64,000 nt of DNA, from contig NZ_KB911581.1 in the NCBI RefSeq assembly GCF_000383595.1, positions 7,213,519 through 7,277,518 of the forward strand, in the 5' to 3' direction. Shown piece after piece: positions 24,424-33,339 of the stretch (within the stretch, counting starts at the first letter, position 1; each line of letters begins with the position of its first letter). The DNA comes from Streptomyces bottropensis ATCC 25435 (lineage in GTDB: Bacteria > Actinomycetota > Actinomycetes > Streptomycetales > Streptomycetaceae). The notes beneath the pieces are model-generated. The model was given only the letters and a program-made list of their open reading frames with translations, made no database searches and was not told the origin of the DNA. A program made the translations under genes and the position numbers.

Positions 24424-25878
24424 ATGGGGATAGTCGCCGGGTTGGACAGTTCGCCCGATTTTACGCGCATTGTCGTCTGTGACGCGGACACAGGGGCCGT
24501 GCTCAGGCAGGGTTATGCCCCGCACCCGCTGGAGCCGGCGGAGGGCGGGGGGCGTCCGGCGGACGTCGACCCGCAGGCCTGGCTGCTGTCCCTGGGCGAG
24601 GCGGCCACCGGCGGGCTGCTGGAGGGTGTGCAGGCGATCGGGGTCTCGTCCCAGCAGAACGGGCTGATCGCGCTGGACGCACAGGGCAACAGCGTGCGTC
24701 CGGCGATGGTCGGCGGCGACAAGCGGACCCAGGTCGCGGCGGCCGACCTCGTCGACGCGCTCGGGGGGCGCGGCGCGTGGGCGGAGGCCGTCGGCTGCGT
24801 ACCGGGAGCCGCACAGCCGGTGACGAAGCTGCGCTGGATGAGCCGTACGGAACCGGATGCCGCGATGCGGACGGCCGTCCTGCTGCAGGCGCACGACTGG
24901 CTGGTCTGGCAGTTGCTGGGGCGGCCGGTCAGAAGGACGACGGACCGGGGCGGGGCGTCCGGGACCGGGTACTGGAACGCGGCGACCGGGCAGTACCGCA
25001 CGGATCTCGTCGAGATGGCGCTCGGGCACCAGGTCATGCTGCCGGAGGTGCTCGGCCCCTCGGACGCCGCCGGGACGACGCCGGAGGGGCTCCTCATCTC
25101 CGCCGGCACCGGGGAGACCATGGCCGCCGCGTTCGGGCTCGGCATCGGGCTCGGGGACGCGGTCGTGTCGCTGGGGGCCTCCGGGTCGGTCATGGCCGTG
25201 CACACGACGGCGCTCGTCGACTCATCCGGGATGATCACCTCGCTGGCCGACGCCACCGGAATGCATCTGCCGGTCGTCACCACGCTCAACGCCGTACGGA
25301 CGCTGCGCGGGGCCACCGAACTGCTGGGCGTGCCCGATCTGGAGGCGCTGTCCGACCTGGCGATGAAGTCGACGCCGGGGTCGCACGGGCTGGTGATGCT
25401 GCCGTATCTGGAGGGCGAGCGGACGCCGAACCTGCCGCACACGGCGGGGACACTGGCCGGGCTGCGGCGGGAGTCGATGAAGCCGGAGCACTTCGCGCGG
25501 GCCGCGTTCGAGGGCATGCTGTGCGGGCTCGCGGACGCGCTGGACGTGCTGCGCGGCCGGGGTGTCGACGTGCGGCGGATCTTCCTGCTGGGCGCGGCGG
25601 CGGAGCTGCCGGCGGTGCAGGCGGCGGCGCCGGCGCTGTTCGGGGTGCAGGTGGTGGTGCCGCAGCCGGCGGACTACGCGGCGGTGGGTGCGGCGCGGCA
25701 GGCCGCGTGGGCGCTCGGGGTCTCGCAGGGGACGCTCGATCCGCGTACACCACCGATGTGGCCGGGGGCGGCGGCGCAGGTGCTGGACCCCGGGGACGAA
25801 CTGGCGGTGGGGCAGGCGGTACGGCAGCAGTACGTGGCGGTGCGCGAGCAGACGCATCCCGGGGCGTTCCGGGCATGA
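24424..25878 (+). CDS. FGGY-family carbohydrate kinase (xylulokinase-like)
   Basis: A 484-residue kinase of the FGGY/actin-like ATPase fold. It starts GIVAGLDSSPDFTRIVVCD (phosphate 1), followed by GVSSQQNGLIALD (substrate recognition), GVSSQQ-like and LGASGSVMAV (phosphate 2), and MLPYLEGERTPNLPH, the FGGY signature region typical of xylulokinases. It transfers ATP phosphate to a pentulose or related sugar. The exact substrate is uncertain, as isomerase and transporter genes are not adjacent. The ABC exporter genes follow on the same strand after about 130 bases. Confidence 0.87.
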   Translation: MGIVAGLDSSPDFTRIVVCDADTGAVLRQGYAPHPLEPAEGGGRPADVDPQAWLLSLGEAATGGLLEGVQAIGVSSQQNGLIALDAQGNSVRPAMVGGDKRTQVAAADLVDALGGRGAWAEAVGCVPGAAQPVTKLRWMSRTEPDAAMRTAVLLQAHDWLVWQLLGRPVRRTTDRGGASGTGYWNAATGQYRTDLVEMALGHQVMLPEVLGPSDAAGTTPEGLLISAGTGETMAAAFGLGIGLGDAVVSLGASGSVMAVHTTALVDSSGMITSLADATGMHLPVVTTLNAVRTLRGATELLGVPDLEALSDLAMKSTPGSHGLVMLPYLEGERTPNLPHTAGTLAGLRRESMKPEHFARAAFEGMLCGLADALDVLRGRGVDVRRIFLLGAAAELPAVQAAAPALFGVQVVVPQPADYAAVGAARQAAWALGVSQGTLDPRTPPMWPGAAAQVLDPGDELAVGQAVRQQYVAVREQTHPGAFRA

Positions 25879-26012
25879 GACCCGGCTCCCGGCCGCGAGG
25901 TCCGGTCACCGGAGCTTCACCGTCGGGTTAATTCGGTTGAGGTAACGCGGGGGGAGTGTTCGACGATGGGGGGTGGTGCGTCCCGAACCCCGTCGACTCC
26001 GAGAGATCTCGC

Positions 26013-27746
26013 GTGCTCATACGATTGCTGAGAAGTCATCTTCGTCCTTACCGGACACCGATCATCCTGCTGGTGCTGCTGCAGTTCGTGCAGACGTGCG
26101 CGACGCTCTACCTGCCCACACTGAACGCGGACATCATCGACCAGGGCGTGGTGGAGGGGGACACCGGCTACATCCTGTCCTTCGGCGCGCTGATGATCGG
26201 CATCTCGCTGGTGCAGGTCGTCTGCAACATCGGGGCCGTGTACTACGGCGCCCGCACCGCCTCGGCGGTCGGCCGGGACATCCGGGCGGCCGTGTTCGAC
26301 CGGGTGCAGTCGTTCTCGGCGCGTGAGGTCGGTCACTTCGGGGCCCCGTCGCTGATCACGCGGACGACGAACGACGTCCAGCAGGTGCAGATGCTGGTGC
26401 TCATGACGTTCACGCTGGTGGTGTCGGCGCCGATCATGTGTGTCGGCGGCATCGTGCTGGCGCTCGGGCTGGACGTGCCGCTGTCGGGCGTGCTTCTCGC
26501 CGTCGTACCGGTGCTCGGCATCTCCGTCAGCCTGATCGTGCGCCGGCTGCGCCCCCTGTTCCGGGCCATGCAGGAGCGGCTGGACACCGTGAACCGGGTG
26601 CTGCGGGAGCAGATCACCGGCAACCGGGTGATCCGGGCCTTCGTACGGGACGACTACGAGAAGGACCGGTTCCGCAAGGCGAACGCCGAGCTGACGGAGG
26701 TGTCCCTGGGCACCGGGCGGATGCTCGCCCTGATGTTCCCGATCGTGATGACCGTCATCAACCTGTCGTCGATCGCCGTGGTCTGGTTCGGTGCCCATCG
26801 CATCGACAGCGGCGGGATGGAGATCGGCGCGCTCACCGCGTTCCTCGCCTATCTGATGCAGATCGTGATGGCCGTGATGATGGCCACCTTCATGTTCATG
26901 ATGATGCCGCGCGCGGAGGTGTGCGCCGAGCGCATCCAGGAGGTGCTCGACACCGACAGCAGTGTGGTGCCGCCGGTCGCGCCCGTCCGGGAGCTGCGGC
27001 GGCACGGCTTCCTGGAGGTACGGGGCGCGGGCTTCCGCTATCCGGGCGCCGAGGAGCCGGTCCTCCGGTCGATCGAGGTCGTCGCACGTCCCGGTGAGAC
27101 GACCGCCGTCATCGGGTCCACGGGCAGCGGGAAGTCCACGCTGCTGGGGCTGGTCCCGCGGCTGTTCGACGTCACCGAGGGCGAGGTGCTGGTGGACGGG
27201 GTCGACGTCCGGACGCTCGATCCGCAGCTGCTGGCCAGGACCGTGGGGCTGGTGCCGCAGAAGCCGTACCTCTTCTCGGGGACCGTGGCGACGAACCTGC
27301 GGTACGGCAATCCCGACGCCACCGACGAGGAGCTGTGGCACGCGCTGGAGGTGGCGCAGGCCAAGGAGTTCGTGGAGCGGCTGGAGAACGGGCTGGACTC
27401 CCCCATCGCTCAGGGCGGGACGAACGTGTCCGGCGGGCAGCGGCAGCGGCTCGCGATCGCGCGGACGCTGGTGCAGGGGCCGGAGATCTATCTGTTCGAC
27501 GACTCGTTCTCCGCGCTGGACTACGCGACCGACGCCGCCCTGCGCGCGGCGCTGGGGCGGGAGACCGCCGAGGCGACCGTGGTGATCGTGGCCCAGCGGG
27601 TGGCGACCATCCGGGACGCCGACCGGATCGTCGTCCTCGACGAGGGCCGGGTCGTCGGCACCGGACGCCACCACGAGCTGATGGCGGAGAACGAGACCTA
27701 CCGGGAGATCGTCCTCTCCCAGCTCACGGAAGCGGAGGCAGCCTGA
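26013..27746 (+). CDS. ABC exporter half-transporter 1 (permease-ATPase fusion)
   Basis: A half-transporter of about 577 residues with six membrane helices, then an ATPase. The helices begin LIRLLRSHLRPYRTPIILL; the nucleotide domain has Walker A GSTGSGKST, signature NVSGGQRQRL, Walker B IYLFDDSFSALD and H-loop VIVAQRV, where Gln replaces His as in the degenerate partner of heterodimers. I choose GTG 26013, preceded by GAGAG; a longer frame starts at 25956. The stop and the next start share one base (TGATG), so the two subunits are coupled. It exports an unknown substrate, perhaps a drug or lipid. Confidence 0.9.
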   Translation: MLIRLLRSHLRPYRTPIILLVLLQFVQTCATLYLPTLNADIIDQGVVEGDTGYILSFGALMIGISLVQVVCNIGAVYYGARTASAVGRDIRAAVFDRVQSFSAREVGHFGAPSLITRTTNDVQQVQMLVLMTFTLVVSAPIMCVGGIVLALGLDVPLSGVLLAVVPVLGISVSLIVRRLRPLFRAMQERLDTVNRVLREQITGNRVIRAFVRDDYEKDRFRKANAELTEVSLGTGRMLALMFPIVMTVINLSSIAVVWFGAHRIDSGGMEIGALTAFLAYLMQIVMAVMMATFMFMMMPRAEVCAERIQEVLDTDSSVVPPVAPVRELRRHGFLEVRGAGFRYPGAEEPVLRSIEVVARPGETTAVIGSTGSGKSTLLGLVPRLFDVTEGEVLVDGVDVRTLDPQLLARTVGLVPQKPYLFSGTVATNLRYGNPDATDEELWHALEVAQAKEFVERLENGLDSPIAQGGTNVSGGQRQRLAIARTLVQGPEIYLFDDSFSALDYATDAALRAALGRETAEATVVIVAQRVATIRDADRIVVLDEGRVVGTGRHHELMAENETYREIVLSQLTEAEAA

Positions 27747-29680
27747 TGGCCGGGCCGTTGGCACGGATGGCGGGGGCCGGGGCTCCCGATCAGCACTCCA
27801 TGGACTTCAAGGGGTCCGGGAAACGGCTGCTCGCGCAGTTCAGGCCCGAGCGGTTCACGATGTACGCGATGATCGTGTGCGCGGTGCTCAGCGTCGGTCT
27901 CTCGGTGCTGGGGCCGTACCTTCTCGGCCGGGCGACCGACCTCGTCTTCGCGGGGGTCGTCGGGCGGGAGATGCCGGCGGGTGCCACGAAGGCCGAGGTC
28001 CTGGCCTCCATGCGCGAGCGCGGGGACGGCGCGGTCGCCGACATGCTGTCGGGCACGGAGTTCACCCCGGGCGAGGGCATCGATTTCGACGCCGTCGGCA
28101 CGGTGCTGCTGGTTGCCCTCGGCATCTTCCTGGTCGCGGGGCTGCTGATGGCGGCGGCGACCCGGCTCTCCAACCGGGCCATCAACCGGACCGTCTACCA
28201 CATGCGCGAGGAGCTGCAGGCGAAGCTGTCGCGGCTGCCGCTGTCGTACTTCGACCGGCGGCAGCGCGGTGAGGTGCTGAGCCGGGCGACCAACGACATC
28301 GACAACATCGGCCAGACGCTCCAGCAGTCCATGGGGCAGCTGGTCAACTCGCTGCTCACCATCATCGGTGTGCTGGTGATGATGTTCTGGGTGTCTCCGC
28401 TGCTGGCGCTGGTCGCGCTGGTGACCGTGCCGGTGTCGTTCGTGGTCGCCACCCGCGTCGGCAAGCGGTCGCAGCCGCACTTCGTGGCGCAGTGGCGGGT
28501 CACCGGGAAGCTCAACGCGCACATCGAGGAGATGTACACCGGGCACACGCTCGTGAAGGTGTTCGGGCGGCAGGAGGAGTCGGCGCAGCAGTTCGCCGAG
28601 GAGAACGAGCGGCTGTACGAGGCCGGGTTCAAGGCCCAGTTCAACAGCGGGATCATGCAGCCGCTGATGTTCTTCGTGTCGAACATCAACTATGTGCTGG
28701 TCGCGGTGGTGGGCGGACTGCGGGTCGCCTCCGGCGCCCTGTCCATCGGTGACGTGCAGGCCTTCATCCAGTACTCGCGGCAGTTCTCGATGCCCCTGAC
28801 GCAGGTCGCCTCGATGGCGAACCTGGTGCAGTCCGGTGTCGCCTCCGCCGAGCGGATCTTCGAACTGCTCGACGCGGAGGAGCAGGAGGCCGACGCGGTG
28901 CCCGGGGTGCGGCCGGAGGTGCTGCGGGGGCGGGTCGCTCTGGAAGGGGTGTCCTTCCGGTACGAGGCCGACAAGCCGCTGATCGAGGATCTGTCGCTGG
29001 TGGTCGAGCCCGGCCACACCGTGGCGATCGTGGGGCCGACCGGGGCCGGGAAGACGACCCTGGTGAACCTGTTGATGCGGTTCTACGAGGTCACGGGCGG
29101 GCGTATCACCCTGGACGGGGTCGATGTGGCGTCCATGTCCCGGGACGAACTGCGGGACGGGATAGGGATGGTGCTCCAGGACACCTGGCTGTTCGGGGGG
29201 ACCATCGCGGAGAACATCGCGTACGGGGCGTCCGCCTCGCGGAAGGTGACGCGCGGGGAGATCGAGGAGGCGGCCCGGGCCGCGCACGCGGACCGGTTCG
29301 TGCGGACGCTGCCCGAGGGGTACGACACCGTGATCGACGACGAGGGGAGCGGGGTGAGCGCGGGTGAGAAGCAGCTCATCACGATCGCTCGGGCGTTCCT
29401 GTCGGATCCGGTGATCCTGGTGCTGGACGAGGCGACGTCTTCGGTGGACACGCGTACGGAGGTGTTGATCCAGAAGGCCATGGCCAAGTTGGCGCACGGG
29501 CGTACGTCGTTCGTGATCGCGCATCGGCTGTCGACGATCCGGGATGCGGACACGATCCTGGTGATGGAGAACGGTTCCATCGTGGAGCAGGGGGCGCACG
29601 AGGAGTTGTTGGCGGCGGACGGGGCGTATGCGCGGCTGTACAAGGCGCAGTTCGTCGAGGCTGTGGCTGAGGTGGACTGA
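27746..29680 (+). CDS. ABC exporter half-transporter 2 (permease-ATPase fusion)
   Basis: A 644-residue half-transporter. The first two membrane helices are split by a long loop (AGVVGREMPAGATKAEVLAS…) typical of the larger subunit of actinobacterial heterodimeric exporters. The ATPase has Walker A GPTGAGKTT, signature GVSAGEKQLI (SAGE in place of SGGQ), Walker B VILVLDEATSSVD and H-loop FVIAHRL. With the degenerate H-loop partner upstream, it forms an asymmetric heterodimer. Its 3' end faces the convergent hrdA gene across a nested inverted repeat. Confidence 0.92.
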   Translation: MAGPLARMAGAGAPDQHSMDFKGSGKRLLAQFRPERFTMYAMIVCAVLSVGLSVLGPYLLGRATDLVFAGVVGREMPAGATKAEVLASMRERGDGAVADMLSGTEFTPGEGIDFDAVGTVLLVALGIFLVAGLLMAAATRLSNRAINRTVYHMREELQAKLSRLPLSYFDRRQRGEVLSRATNDIDNIGQTLQQSMGQLVNSLLTIIGVLVMMFWVSPLLALVALVTVPVSFVVATRVGKRSQPHFVAQWRVTGKLNAHIEEMYTGHTLVKVFGRQEESAQQFAEENERLYEAGFKAQFNSGIMQPLMFFVSNINYVLVAVVGGLRVASGALSIGDVQAFIQYSRQFSMPLTQVASMANLVQSGVASAERIFELLDAEEQEADAVPGVRPEVLRGRVALEGVSFRYEADKPLIEDLSLVVEPGHTVAIVGPTGAGKTTLVNLLMRFYEVTGGRITLDGVDVASMSRDELRDGIGMVLQDTWLFGGTIAENIAYGASASRKVTRGEIEEAARAAHADRFVRTLPEGYDTVIDDEGSGVSAGEKQLITIARAFLSDPVILVLDEATSSVDTRTEVLIQKAMAKLAHGRTSFVIAHRLSTIRDADTILVMENGSIVEQGAHEELLAADGAYARLYKAQFVEAVAEVD

Positions 29681-29693
29681 GGGGGTGGGCCGA

Positions 29694-29815
29694 GGGGCGC
29701 GTTGTCGGGTGCGGGTGCGTGGGGGCTGGTCGCGCGGTTCCCCGCGCCCCTGAGAAGCAGGGGCCGCGCCCACTGCTTCTCAGACCCACCGGAGTCGCGC
29801 TCGACAACGCGCCCC
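29694..29815. terminator. nested bidirectional terminator between ABC exporter and hrdA
   Basis: Outer arms GGGGCGCGTTGTCG (29694-29707) and its exact complement (29802-29815) enclose an inner hairpin with arms CTGAGAAGCA (29750-29759) and TGCTTCTCAG (29774-29783). The inner part includes the GTTCCCCGCGCCCCTG element repeated elsewhere in the window. It lies between two convergent genes and can stop transcription both ways. Confidence 0.75.
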
Positions 29816-29816
29816 C

Positions 29817-30950
29817 TCAGTCCAGGTAGCCCCGCAGCTGGTCCGCGAAGGCGTGGTCGCGGAGTTTGTTGAGGGTCTTGGACTCGATCTGCCTTATGCG
29901 TTCCCGGGTCACCCCGAAGATGCGGCCGATCTCCTCCAGCGTGCGGGGGCGGCCGTCCGCCAGGCCGTAGCGGAGTTGCACCACCTTGCGTTCGCGTTCG
30001 CCGAGGGTGGAGAGGACCGCCTCCAGGTGCTCGCGCAGGAGGAGGAAGGCCGCCGACTCCACGGGGCTCGCCGCGTCGCCGTCCTCGATGAGGTCGCCGA
30101 GGGCCACGTCGTCCTCCTCGCCCACGGGGGCGTGCAGGGAGACCGGTTCCTGGGCGAGGCGGAGCACCTCGCTGACGCGTCCGGGGGCGAGGTCGAGGTG
30201 GGCGGCCACCTCGTCCGGCGTGGGCTCGTAACCGCGCTCCTGGAGCATGCGGCGCTGGACGCGGACGACCCGGTTGATCAGCTCGACCACATGGACGGGG
30301 ACACGGATCGTGCGGGCCTGGTCGGCGAGGGCGCGGGACATGGCCTGACGGATCCACCAGGTCGCGTACGTCGAGAACTTGTAGCCGCGGGCGTAGTCGA
30401 ACTTCTCGACGGCGCGGATGAGGCCCAGGTTCCCCTCCTGGACCAGATCGAGCATGGTCAGCCCGCGGCCGACGTAACGCTTCGCCACCGACACCACGAG
30501 CCGCAGGTTCGCCTCGATGAGGCGGCGCTTGGCCATGCGGCCCATGACGACCAGCTTGTCGAGGTCGAGGGCGAGCCGGGTGTCGAGGTCGGAGGCGTTG
30601 CCGAGCCGCTCCTCGGCGAAGAGGCCGGCCTCGACGCGGCGGGCCAGTTCGACCTCCTCCACGGCCGTCAGGAGGGGGATGCGGCCGATCTCGCGCAGGT
30701 ACTGGCGGAACAGGTCGGAGGACGGACCGCTGGTGTCCGTGCGGACGCGCGGCAGTTCCACGGGCTCGGACTCGGGGGGTTCGGCCGGTTCGTCGAGTTC
30801 GGGCGGGTCGTCCGGGGCCGCCTCGGGGTGGTGCGCGGCGCGGCTCTGGGCGGGCACCGCGCCGATGACATCGGTCTGCGCGTCCGGCTCCGCACCGTCG
30901 CCGCCGACGGCCGTACCGGTGTCGTTCTGTACGAGGGTCTGGGTCTGCAC
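29817..30950 (-). CDS. hrdA: principal-type RNA polymerase sigma factor (HrdA group)
   Basis: A 377-residue sigma-70 protein. After an acidic, proline-rich N-terminus come region 1.2 (DLFRQYLREIGRIPLL), region 2 (LIEANLRLVVSVAKRYVGRG, LDLVQEGNLGLIRAVEKFDY, GYKFSTYATWWIRQAMSRAL), region 3, and region 4 (LGERERKVVQLRYGL, then TLEEIGRIFGVTRERIRQIE). I choose GTG 30950, eight bases after CTGGAGG, though the frame is open to 31148. It guides RNA polymerase to promoters as an alternative to HrdB. The symbol rests on its position beside dnaG and the ABC exporter pair, as remembered for S. coelicolor hrdA; HrdC/HrdD are possible. Confidence 0.85.
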   Translation of the reverse strand: MQTQTLVQNDTGTAVGGDGAEPDAQTDVIGAVPAQSRAAHHPEAAPDDPPELDEPAEPPESEPVELPRVRTDTSGPSSDLFRQYLREIGRIPLLTAVEEVELARRVEAGLFAEERLGNASDLDTRLALDLDKLVVMGRMAKRRLIEANLRLVVSVAKRYVGRGLTMLDLVQEGNLGLIRAVEKFDYARGYKFSTYATWWIRQAMSRALADQARTIRVPVHVVELINRVVRVQRRMLQERGYEPTPDEVAAHLDLAPGRVSEVLRLAQEPVSLHAPVGEEDDVALGDLIEDGDAASPVESAAFLLLREHLEAVLSTLGERERKVVQLRYGLADGRPRTLEEIGRIFGVTRERIRQIESKTLNKLRDHAFADQLRGYLD

Positions 30951-31325
30951 GGGGGCGACCTCCAGGAATGTCGCTGCCCGGGCGTGCGGCAGCGGTACGT
31001 CTGGGATGGCGCGGGCGGCCTCTCCGCCGTCCATCCCGTACTCATCGAGCGGAACCGCGGGGATCTCGGACCCATGGGGGACGGGTCGGCCGCGCTCCGA
31101 GGACTCAGGCACCGCCACCCAGTGTGGAGTACGACACACAGCCGCCACGAGGGGCGTGCGGTGACTTTTTGCGTCCGGCCCGTGACCGCACGGTTACCGT
31201 GGCCCACGAGTGCGCTGCTGGGAGGGCCGTACAGCGCTGGTGGGCCGTTCGGAGCGGGGTGGCTCCGGCGCGGATTGGCATGTGCTCCGGGGACGTGCGC
31301 GGCGGGGGCGCGGGCCGGCACGGGC

Positions 31326-33227
31326 TCAGAGCGCCTCCGCGCCCCGCTCCCGCAACGCCTGGTCGTACTGCTGGAGCACCCACAACTCGTTCTGTACGGC
31401 GGCCAGCTGGGCCGGGTCGCCCTGGGCGGCCGCCCTCGCCAGGCTGCCCTGGACGTCGCGCACCCGGCGCTCCACGGCCCGGCGGCGCACGGTGACCAAC
31501 TGCGCGCCCGCGTACACCTCGTCGACCGTCCTGCGCATGATCGCCTCGACCGCCAGCTCGGTCACCATGGCCCGCACCGTGTCGTCCGGCGCCGCCTCGC
31601 GGACCCGGACCAGATACTCCTGCGGGTCCTCGGCACCGTACTCGACGCCACCGGCCTCGATGATCGCCACGCGGACGGCCGCGTAGGGGGCGGCGGTGAA
31701 CTCGTCGACCCCGTACGCGTCGAAGGCGGGGGCGACCAACTCCGGGCGCTGGAGGGCGAGCTTGAGGAGTTCACGTTCGGTGGCGTAGACCGGGTTGCGC
31801 AGGGTGAGGGCCGGGCCGGAAGGGGGGCGGACGGTGGACTCGTACGGCTGGGCCGAGCGCTGTGCGGTGGGGGCGGGACCCTGGCCGCCCCGGTCGCGGG
31901 CCCAGCGGGCGAGCTGGGCGACGCGCTTGACGACGAACTGGGTGTCGAGGATGCCGAGCATCCCGGCGAGCTGTACGGCGACCTCGTGCTGCGCGCCGCT
32001 GTTCTTGATGCGGGCCACGACGGGCGCCGCCTCGTCGAGGGCGGAGGCACGGCCCGCCGGGGTCTCCAGGTCGTAGCGGGCGACGATCTTGCGGAGCGCG
32101 AACTCGAAGAGCGGGGTGCGGGGTTCGGTCAGTTCGACCACCGCGTCGTCGCCCTTGGCCAGGCGCAGCTCGCAGGGGTCCATGCCGTCCGGGGCGATGG
32201 CGATGTAGGTCTCGGCGGCGAACTTCTGGTCGTCCTCGAAGGCGCGCAGGGCGGCCTTCTGGCCGGCCGCGTCGCCGTCGAAGGTGAAGATCACACGGGC
32301 CGAGCCGTTGTCCATGAGCAGCCGGCGGAGGATCTTGATGTGGTCGCCGCCGAAGGCCGTGCCGCAGGTGGCGATGGCCGTGGTCACTCCGGCGAGGTGG
32401 CAGGCCATCACGTCCGTGTAGCCCTCGACCACGACGGCCCGGCTGGCCTTGGCGATGTCCTTCTTGGCCAGGTCGATGCCGTAGAGGACCTGGGACTTGC
32501 GGTAGATCGCCGTGTCCGGCGTGTTCAGGTACTTCGGGCCGTTGTCCGACTCGTAGAGCTTGCGGGCGCCGAAGCCGACCACGTCGCCGCCGATGTCGCG
32601 GATGGGCCACATCAGCCGGCCCCGGAAGCGGTCGATGGGGCCCCGGCGGCCCTCCTGGGACAGCCCGGACAGCAGCAGTTCCTTGTCGGCGAAGCCCTTG
32701 CCGCGCAGGAAGCGGGTGAGGTGGTCCCAGCCCTGGGGGCTGTAGCCGACGCCGAAGTGGACGGCGGCGGCCTGGTCGAAGCCGCGCTCGGCGAGGAAGA
32801 TCCGGCCGGTGTCGGCCTCGGGGCTGGTGGCGAGCTGTTCCGCGTACCACTCGGCGGCGATCTTGTGGGCCTCGACCAGGCGGATGCGCTCTCCGCGCTG
32901 GTGGGAGGGGTTGTACCCGCCCTCCTCGTAGCGCAGGGTGATGCCGGCCTGGGCGGCGAGGCGCTCGACGGCCTCCGAGAAGGAGAGGTGGTCGACCTTC
33001 ATCACGAACGTGATGGTGTCGCCGCCCTCCTGGCAGCCGAAGCAGTGGAACAGTCCCTTGCTCGGGCTGACCTGGAACGACGGCGACTTCTCGTCGTGGA
33101 AGGGGCAGAGGCCCTTGAGGTTGCCGCCGCCCGCGTTCCGCAGCTGGAGGTACTCGGACACCACGGCGTCGATCGGGACCGCGTCCCGAACCGCCTTCAC
33201 GTCCTCGTCGTTGATCCGTCCTGCCAC
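31326..33227 (-). CDS. dnaG: DNA primase
   Basis: A 633-residue primase with all domains. The N-terminal CHC2 zinc finger is LCPFHDEKSPSF … LFHCFGCQEGGD. The RNA polymerase core follows, with the TOPRIM motifs VVVEGYTDVMA and IFTFDGDAAGQKAAL. The C-terminal helicase-binding part ends LWVLQQYDQALRERGAEAL. It lays down RNA primers for the replication fork. The start is GTG 33227. A proline/serine-rich linker (about residues 440-470) joins the core to the C-terminal domain. Confidence 0.96.
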   Translation of the reverse strand: MAGRINDEDVKAVRDAVPIDAVVSEYLQLRNAGGGNLKGLCPFHDEKSPSFQVSPSKGLFHCFGCQEGGDTITFVMKVDHLSFSEAVERLAAQAGITLRYEEGGYNPSHQRGERIRLVEAHKIAAEWYAEQLATSPEADTGRIFLAERGFDQAAAVHFGVGYSPQGWDHLTRFLRGKGFADKELLLSGLSQEGRRGPIDRFRGRLMWPIRDIGGDVVGFGARKLYESDNGPKYLNTPDTAIYRKSQVLYGIDLAKKDIAKASRAVVVEGYTDVMACHLAGVTTAIATCGTAFGGDHIKILRRLLMDNGSARVIFTFDGDAAGQKAALRAFEDDQKFAAETYIAIAPDGMDPCELRLAKGDDAVVELTEPRTPLFEFALRKIVARYDLETPAGRASALDEAAPVVARIKNSGAQHEVAVQLAGMLGILDTQFVVKRVAQLARWARDRGGQGPAPTAQRSAQPYESTVRPPSGPALTLRNPVYATERELLKLALQRPELVAPAFDAYGVDEFTAAPYAAVRVAIIEAGGVEYGAEDPQEYLVRVREAAPDDTVRAMVTELAVEAIMRRTVDEVYAGAQLVTVRRRAVERRVRDVQGSLARAAAQGDPAQLAAVQNELWVLQQYDQALRERGAEAL

Positions 33228-33339
33228 GCGGTGATTCTACGGTGGCCCACTGACACGGATGTGCTGCGGAAGGGGCACGGGGACCCGCGGGGCCGGTCGC
33301 ACCCGGTCCGCGGCCGCCCCGGCCCCCTCCGGCGGCCGG

